Assembly (NCBI GenBank): GCA_020028375.1
Contig: JAHZNX010000074.1
Location: forward strand, 1-8,867
Length of the DNA stretch: 8,867 nucleotides
Reading direction: 5' to 3'
Source: Betaproteobacteria bacterium
GTDB taxonomy: Bacteria > Pseudomonadota > Gammaproteobacteria > Burkholderiales > SG8-41
Shown one piece after another: positions 5,366 to 8,867 of this stretch (position 1 is the first letter of the stretch; each line of letters begins with the position of its first letter). The notes beneath the pieces are model-generated. The model worked only from the letters and a program-made list of their open reading frames with translations. It searched no databases and was not told the origin of the DNA. The translations under genes were made by a program, and so were the position numbers.

Positions 5366-6331
5366 ATGCACGCCACTCTGCCCCGGCTTGAAACCAGCCA
5401 TTTTCCGGCCATACGCCGCAAGCGGCTGGATACCCTTCAGGTCAACCTCGGCTACAAGTGCAACCAGACCTGCGTGCACTGCCACGTCAACGCCGGGCCG
5501 ACCCGTACCGAGATGATGAGCCGCGAAACCATCTCGGACGTGATCGCCTTCCTGAAAGCGTCGTGCGTCAAGACCCTCGACCTCACGGGTGGCGCGCCGG
5601 AGCTGAACGTGCACTTCCGGGGACTGGTGCTTGCCGCGCGTAATCTCGGCGCGCACGTGATGGATCGTTGCAATCTGACGATCCTGGAGCAACCGGGACA
5701 GGAAGACCTCGCGCAATTCCTCGCCGTGAACGCGGTGGAAATCGTCGCCTCGCTGCCGTGCTACCTCGAAGAGAACGTGGACGCCCAGCGCGGCAAGGGC
5801 GTGTTCGAGGCGAGCATCCGCGCGCTGAGGACCTTGAACGCGCTCGGCTACGGGCGAGCGGGCTCGGGGCTCGCGCTGAACCTGGTCTACAACCCGCAAG
5901 GGCCGACGCTCCCGCCGGCGCAGGACAAGCTCGAGGCCGATTACCACCGCCACCTGGCCGAGCGGTTCGGCGTCGTCTTCGACCGGCTCTACGTACTTAC
6001 CAACATGCCGATCCAGCGTTTCGGCAGCACGCTTATTTCCAAGGGCCAGTTCGAGCACTACATGGCGCTGCTCAAGAACGCCTACCAGCCGCAGAATCTC
6101 GAATCGGTGATGTGCAGGAACCTGATCAGCGTGGACTGGCGCGGCTACCTGTATGACTGCGACTTCAACCAGATGCTCGGATTGCCGTTGCAGTTGAACG
6201 GCAAGCCGCGCGTGCATCTGCGCCAGCTCGCCAGCGCGGACCTCGAGGACAATCCCATCGTCGTCAAGGACCACTGCTACGGCTGCACCGCCGGCCAGGG
6301 CTCGAGCTGCGGCGGCGCGCTGGCTGCTTGA
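5366..6331 (+). CDS. arsS: Arsenosugar biosynthesis radical SAM protein ArsS
   Basis: ArsS uses a radical SAM mechanism to transfer a 5'-deoxyadenosyl group to dimethylarsenite, giving the precursor of arsenosugars. The 321-residue protein has the 4Fe-4S motif C32-N-Q-T-C36-V-H-C39-H in the family form, followed by V-N-A-G-P-T-R-T-E-M-M and the SAM-binding L-D-L-T-G-G-A-P-E-L. The C-terminal cysteine-rich DUF3641-type domain includes C250, Y-D-C265-D-F-N-Q and C304-Y-G-C307-T-A-G-Q-G-S-S-C315-G-G. Some members of this family are selenoproteins; here every expected cysteine has a normal Cys codon and no internal TGA is present. GGAG at 5354-5357 precedes ATG 5366; the ATG four bases earlier opens a nine-residue dead end. 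A PiT transporter follows after 16 bp and arsM after that. Confidence 0.95.
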   Translation: MHATLPRLETSHFPAIRRKRLDTLQVNLGYKCNQTCVHCHVNAGPTRTEMMSRETISDVIAFLKASCVKTLDLTGGAPELNVHFRGLVLAARNLGAHVMDRCNLTILEQPGQEDLAQFLAVNAVEIVASLPCYLEENVDAQRGKGVFEASIRALRTLNALGYGRAGSGLALNLVYNPQGPTLPPAQDKLEADYHRHLAERFGVVFDRLYVLTNMPIQRFGSTLISKGQFEHYMALLKNAYQPQNLESVMCRNLISVDWRGYLYDCDFNQMLGLPLQLNGKPRVHLRQLASADLEDNPIVVKDHCYGCTAGQGSSCGGALAA

Positions 6332-6347
6332 AACAGGGGTTGATACC

Positions 6348-7496
6348 GTGCTGGTTACAGCCCTGCTCTTCCTGGCCACGCTGTTCGTCGCCTATGCCAA
6401 CGGCGCGAACGACAACTTCAAGGGCGTCGCCACCCTCTTCGGCAGCGATACCACCACTTATCGAAGCGCTATCGCGCTTGCGACGGTCACCACGCTTGCC
6501 GGCGCGCTTTGTTCCGTGTACCTCGCCGAGGCGCTGGTGCATGCGTTTTCGGGCAAAGGTCTGGTGCCGGATGCGGTGGCGGCCTCTCCCGATTTTCTGC
6601 TGGCGGTGGCCGCCGGCGCTGGAGCAACGGTTATCCTGGCAACTCTGCTTGGGCTGCCCATCTCCACAACCCATGCGTTGACTGGCGGCCTGGCCGGTGC
6701 CGGACTCCTGGCGGCCGGACCGCTGCTGAACCTGGCACATCTGGGATCGGGCTTTTTACTCCCGCTGCTGCTGGGCCCGGCCCTCGCCGTGCTGCTGACC
6801 ATCCCGGTCTATCGCGCGCTGCACGCCCTCTCCGGCCGGCTTGGCATCAAGCGGGAAAGCTGCATTTGCGTAGGCGCACAACAGTTCATACCGGTCCGGC
6901 AACTGCAGTACAACGCCGCCCTGCAACAGTACTCCCTGCCCGCTCCGGCACCGGCGGGCGTCGCCATCACCATCGGCACGCAGAAGGACTGCGTCGACAA
7001 ATACGGCGGCAGGTTGCTCGGCGTTTCCGCGCAGTCGCTCGTCAGTGGCCTTCACTATCTCAGCGCGGGCATTGTCAGCTTCGCCAGAGGCCTCAACGAC
7101 ACCCCCAAAATCGTCGGGCTGCTCTTGGTCGTCGAGGCGTTGCACATCCAACTCGGCATGCTGGCTATCGCGACGGCCATGGCGCTGGGCGGACTGCTCA
7201 ACGCCAGGAGGGTTGCCATCACCATGAGCCGGAAAATCGCCCGCATGAATGATGGACAAGCGCTCACGGCGAATCTCATCACCGGATTGCTGGTCATTCT
7301 TGCCAGCCGTTACGGCCTGCCGGTCTCGACCACCCACGTCTCCGTGGGCGCGATCGGCGGCATTGGCCTCGCCAACGGCTCGGCCGCCCGGGGCGTGATC
7401 GGCGGCATCCTGGCTTCGTGGCTGCTGACCCTGCCCATCGCGGCCGCCACAGCGGCGCTGGTCTACAGCTTGCTGACTTTTTTCCTCCCGAACTGA
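6348..7496 (+). CDS. PiT-family inorganic phosphate transporter in the arsenosugar cluster
   Basis: This 382-residue inner-membrane permease shows the internal duplication of the PiT family. Each half carries an N-D signature (A-N-G-A-N-D22-N-F-K-G and A-R-G-L-N-D251-T-P-K-I) and an S-T-T-H motif (I105-S-T-T-H109 and V326-S-T-T-H330). About ten hydrophobic segments are visible, with a polar loop between the halves at roughly residues 160-230. That loop holds C172-I-C174 and C215, unusual for a plain phosphate carrier. PiT proteins carry metal phosphate with protons and can also take up arsenate. The position between arsS and arsM suggests a role in phosphate supply or in moving an arsenic species. 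The start is GTG 6348 with AGGGG at 6335-6339, 16 bp after arsS. Confidence 0.9.
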   Translation: MLVTALLFLATLFVAYANGANDNFKGVATLFGSDTTTYRSAIALATVTTLAGALCSVYLAEALVHAFSGKGLVPDAVAASPDFLLAVAAGAGATVILATLLGLPISTTHALTGGLAGAGLLAAGPLLNLAHLGSGFLLPLLLGPALAVLLTIPVYRALHALSGRLGIKRESCICVGAQQFIPVRQLQYNAALQQYSLPAPAPAGVAITIGTQKDCVDKYGGRLLGVSAQSLVSGLHYLSAGIVSFARGLNDTPKIVGLLLVVEALHIQLGMLAIATAMALGGLLNARRVAITMSRKIARMNDGQALTANLITGLLVILASRYGLPVSTTHVSVGAIGGIGLANGSAARGVIGGILASWLLTLPIAAATAALVYSLLTFFLPN

Positions 7497-7508
7497 AGCG
7501 GAGCAAAC

Positions 7509-8483
7509 ATGGACACCACCTATCTTTCCACCACGCGTGACGTCTACAAGGAAGCCGCCCTCCATCCGCAGCAGGGTTTGTGCTGCACGACGGCGCCGGT
7601 CTGGCAGCTTCCCGAGCTGGCGATTCCAAAGAAGATGCTCGCCATGAACTACGGCTGCGGCAGCACGGTTCACCCGCGCGATCTCGCCGGTTCGCCGACG
7701 GTCCTCTACGTCGGAGTGGGCGGCGGCATGGAGGTGCTGCAATTCGCGTACTTCACGCGACGGGCCGGAGCCGTGATCGGGCTCGACGTCGTGGACGAGA
7801 TGCTGGCGGCATGCCGCACGAACCTGCGGGAAGCGGAGCTGCAGAATCCCTGGTTCAAGTCCTCGTTCGTCGATCTACGCAGGGGCGACGCGCTCAATCT
7901 CCCGGTCGCGGACGGTGCCGTGGACGTGGCGGCGCAGAACTGCCTGTTCAACATCTTCCGCGACCACGACCTCGAGCGCGCGCTGTCGGAGATCTACCGG
8001 GTGCTCAAGCCGCACGGCAGGCTGATCCTGTCCGATCCGGTATGCGAGTCGCACATGCCCGAGCGCTTGAGGAACGACGAGCGGCTGCGAGCCCTATGTC
8101 TCACGGGCGCGATTCCGCTCGACGCATACGTGAAATGCCTGACCGACACCGGCTTCGGCACCGTTGAAGTGCGCGCGAAGCGCCCCTACCGCGTGCTGTC
8201 GCCGCGCCACTACCCGACCGACCGGTTGATCGTCATCGAAAGCGTGGAGATCTGCGCCATCAAGGATCCCATGCCGGCCGACGGGCCCTGCGTCTTCACC
8301 GGCAGGACCGCGATCTTCCACGGCGATGCCGACTACTTCGACGATCAGAAAGGCCATTTCCTGACCCGCAACCAGCCGCTTGCCGTGTGCGACAAGACCG
8401 CCCGGGCGCTGGCGGCGCTGGGCCGCGACGATATCCACCTCTCGGGTTCCACCTGGTTCTACGACGGCGGAGGGTGTTGCTGA
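7509..8483 (+). CDS. arsM: Arsenosugar biosynthesis arsenite methyltransferase ArsM
   Basis: ArsM is a cytoplasmic SAM-dependent methyltransferase that turns As(III) into mono- and dimethylated arsenic, the substrate for ArsS. The 324-residue protein shows the arsenosugar-type N-terminus with C25-C26 and N-Y-G-C50-G-S. SAM motif I is V-L-Y-V-G69-V-G-G-G73-M-E, with the acidic ribose contact in G-L-D93-V-V-D and the late motif R-V-L-K-P-H-G-R-L. The arsenic-binding cysteines of ArsM correspond to C145 (Q-N-C-L-F-N) and C197 (L-C-L-T-G-A). The C-terminal region (F-T-G-R-T-A-I-F-H-G) ends in D-G-G-G-C-C, which may bind metal. ATG 7509 has GGAG at 7500-7503 and lies 12 bp after the PiT gene, clearly in the same operon. 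Confidence 0.95.
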   Translation: MDTTYLSTTRDVYKEAALHPQQGLCCTTAPVWQLPELAIPKKMLAMNYGCGSTVHPRDLAGSPTVLYVGVGGGMEVLQFAYFTRRAGAVIGLDVVDEMLAACRTNLREAELQNPWFKSSFVDLRRGDALNLPVADGAVDVAAQNCLFNIFRDHDLERALSEIYRVLKPHGRLILSDPVCESHMPERLRNDERLRALCLTGAIPLDAYVKCLTDTGFGTVEVRAKRPYRVLSPRHYPTDRLIVIESVEICAIKDPMPADGPCVFTGRTAIFHGDADYFDDQKGHFLTRNQPLAVCDKTARALAALGRDDIHLSGSTWFYDGGGCC

Positions 8484-8574
8484 CATCGGTCTGGTCCGGC
8501 TGCGTCATCGCGCGCCCCGGCGTAGACTGTCCGGACTGCCCCCCGGGCGGCAACACCCTCAGAGAAGAATCAAA

Positions 8575-8867
8575 ATGAAACGAGGCAGGCTCGCGCTCGT
8601 CGTGGCGATCGTGGCGCTGATCGCGGCGTTCTTCGCATTCGGGCTCGACCGCTACTTCACGTTCGAATTCTTCAGGTCCCGGCACTTAGAGATCGACTCC
8701 TATTACCGCGCCTACCCCCTGCGGGCAGCCGCCGCGTACTTCGCCGTCTACATTCTGGTGACAGGACTGTCGCTTCCCGGGGCGGCGATTCTGACGCTCG
8801 TCGGCGGCGCGATATTCGGGCTCCTGTGGGGAACCGTGATCGTATCCTTCGCTTCTTCGATCGGCGC
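8575..8867 (+). CDS. TVP38/TMEM64 family membrane protein (5' part; continues past the window)
   Basis: The first 97 codons of an inner-membrane protein are visible. One N-terminal hydrophobic helix (L-A-L-V-V-A-I-V-A-L-I-A-A-F-F-A-F) is followed by a short polar stretch and then the family's conserved core: Y-F-A-V-Y-I-L-V-T-G-L-S-L-P-G-A-A, L-T-L-V-G-G-A-I-F-G-L, W-G-T-V-I-V-S-F-A-S and S-I-G-A. Members belong to the SNARE-associated/DedA-like group and often precede an FAD-dependent mercuric-reductase-like gene; the next gene here cannot be seen. It lies 91 bp after arsM, so it may be in the same transcript or have its own weak promoter. A role in exporting or handling arsenic compounds is inferred only from position. 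Confidence 0.9.
   Translation, partial: MKRGRLALVVAIVALIAAFFAFGLDRYFTFEFFRSRHLEIDSYYRAYPLRAAAAYFAVYILVTGLSLPGAAILTLVGGAIFGLLWGTVIVSFASSIG

Noticed and set aside
5366..6331. ArsS as a second selenoprotein
   Set aside because: The family has selenocysteine members, but this copy has cysteine codons at all motif positions and its final TGA is not followed by family sequence.
5348..6379. 343-residue minus-strand frame opposite arsS
   Set aside because: arsS on the other strand has full family motifs; this frame is a high-GC shadow.
6756..7742. 328-residue minus-strand frame opposite the PiT and arsM genes
   Set aside because: It spans the junction of two recognised genes and has no recognisable domain.
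8481..8483. Terminal TGA of arsM after D-G-G-G-C-C as a recoded codon
   Set aside because: Read-through gives a short non-family tail, and I found no suitable hairpin downstream.
8484..8574. Terminator or promoter between arsM and the TVP38 gene
   Set aside because: TAGACT at 8523-8528 could be a -10 but has no good -35; GC-rich inverted bits are short and lack a T-run.

Overview
The window comes from a GC-rich bacterium, most likely an uncultured beta- or gammaproteobacterium. This rests on base composition, strong AGGAGG-type ribosome sites and the protein families present; no taxonomic marker is in view. There are no RNA genes, CRISPR arrays, insertion sequences or integrases. Twelve protein genes form two divergent units separated by a 272-bp control region (2402-2673).

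Left unit, minus strand, read from about 2401 down to position 1: a secreted DUF302 protein, a TetR-type repressor whose start codon overlaps the DUF302 stop (TAATG), a Tat-exported haloacid-dehalogenase-like HAD protein, and an AhpD-like (carboxymuconolactone decarboxylase family) protein cut by the window edge. The AhpD-like gene carries an in-frame TGA exactly where the second cysteine of its CxxC redox motif belongs. The frame stays open and family-like for at least 59 codons after it, and a hairpin with a GUC tip starts just downstream, at the spacing of bacterial SECIS elements. I read it as a selenoprotein (CxxU) and think it is the most notable item here. A TATAAT promoter with a TetR-like inverted repeat in its spacer drives this unit. 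The set suggests a redox or electrophile detoxification operon.

Right unit, plus strand, 2674 to the end: a 57-residue Met/Lys-repeat lipoprotein (MXKDX-like), a secreted DUF3179 protein, a short HvfC/BufC-like (DUF2063) protein, a DoxX membrane protein, then arsS, a PiT-type phosphate transporter, arsM, and the start of a TVP38/TMEM64 membrane protein. ArsM methylates arsenite and ArsS adds the 5'-deoxyadenosyl group, giving the arsenosugar precursor; the PiT and TVP38 proteins are probably the associated transport functions. The first four genes resemble metal-stress cassettes that contain a DUF692 (MNIO) enzyme, but none is present here. Gaps from the MXKDX gene to arsM are 39 bp or less, so the metal-stress genes and the arsenosugar genes may be one transcript.
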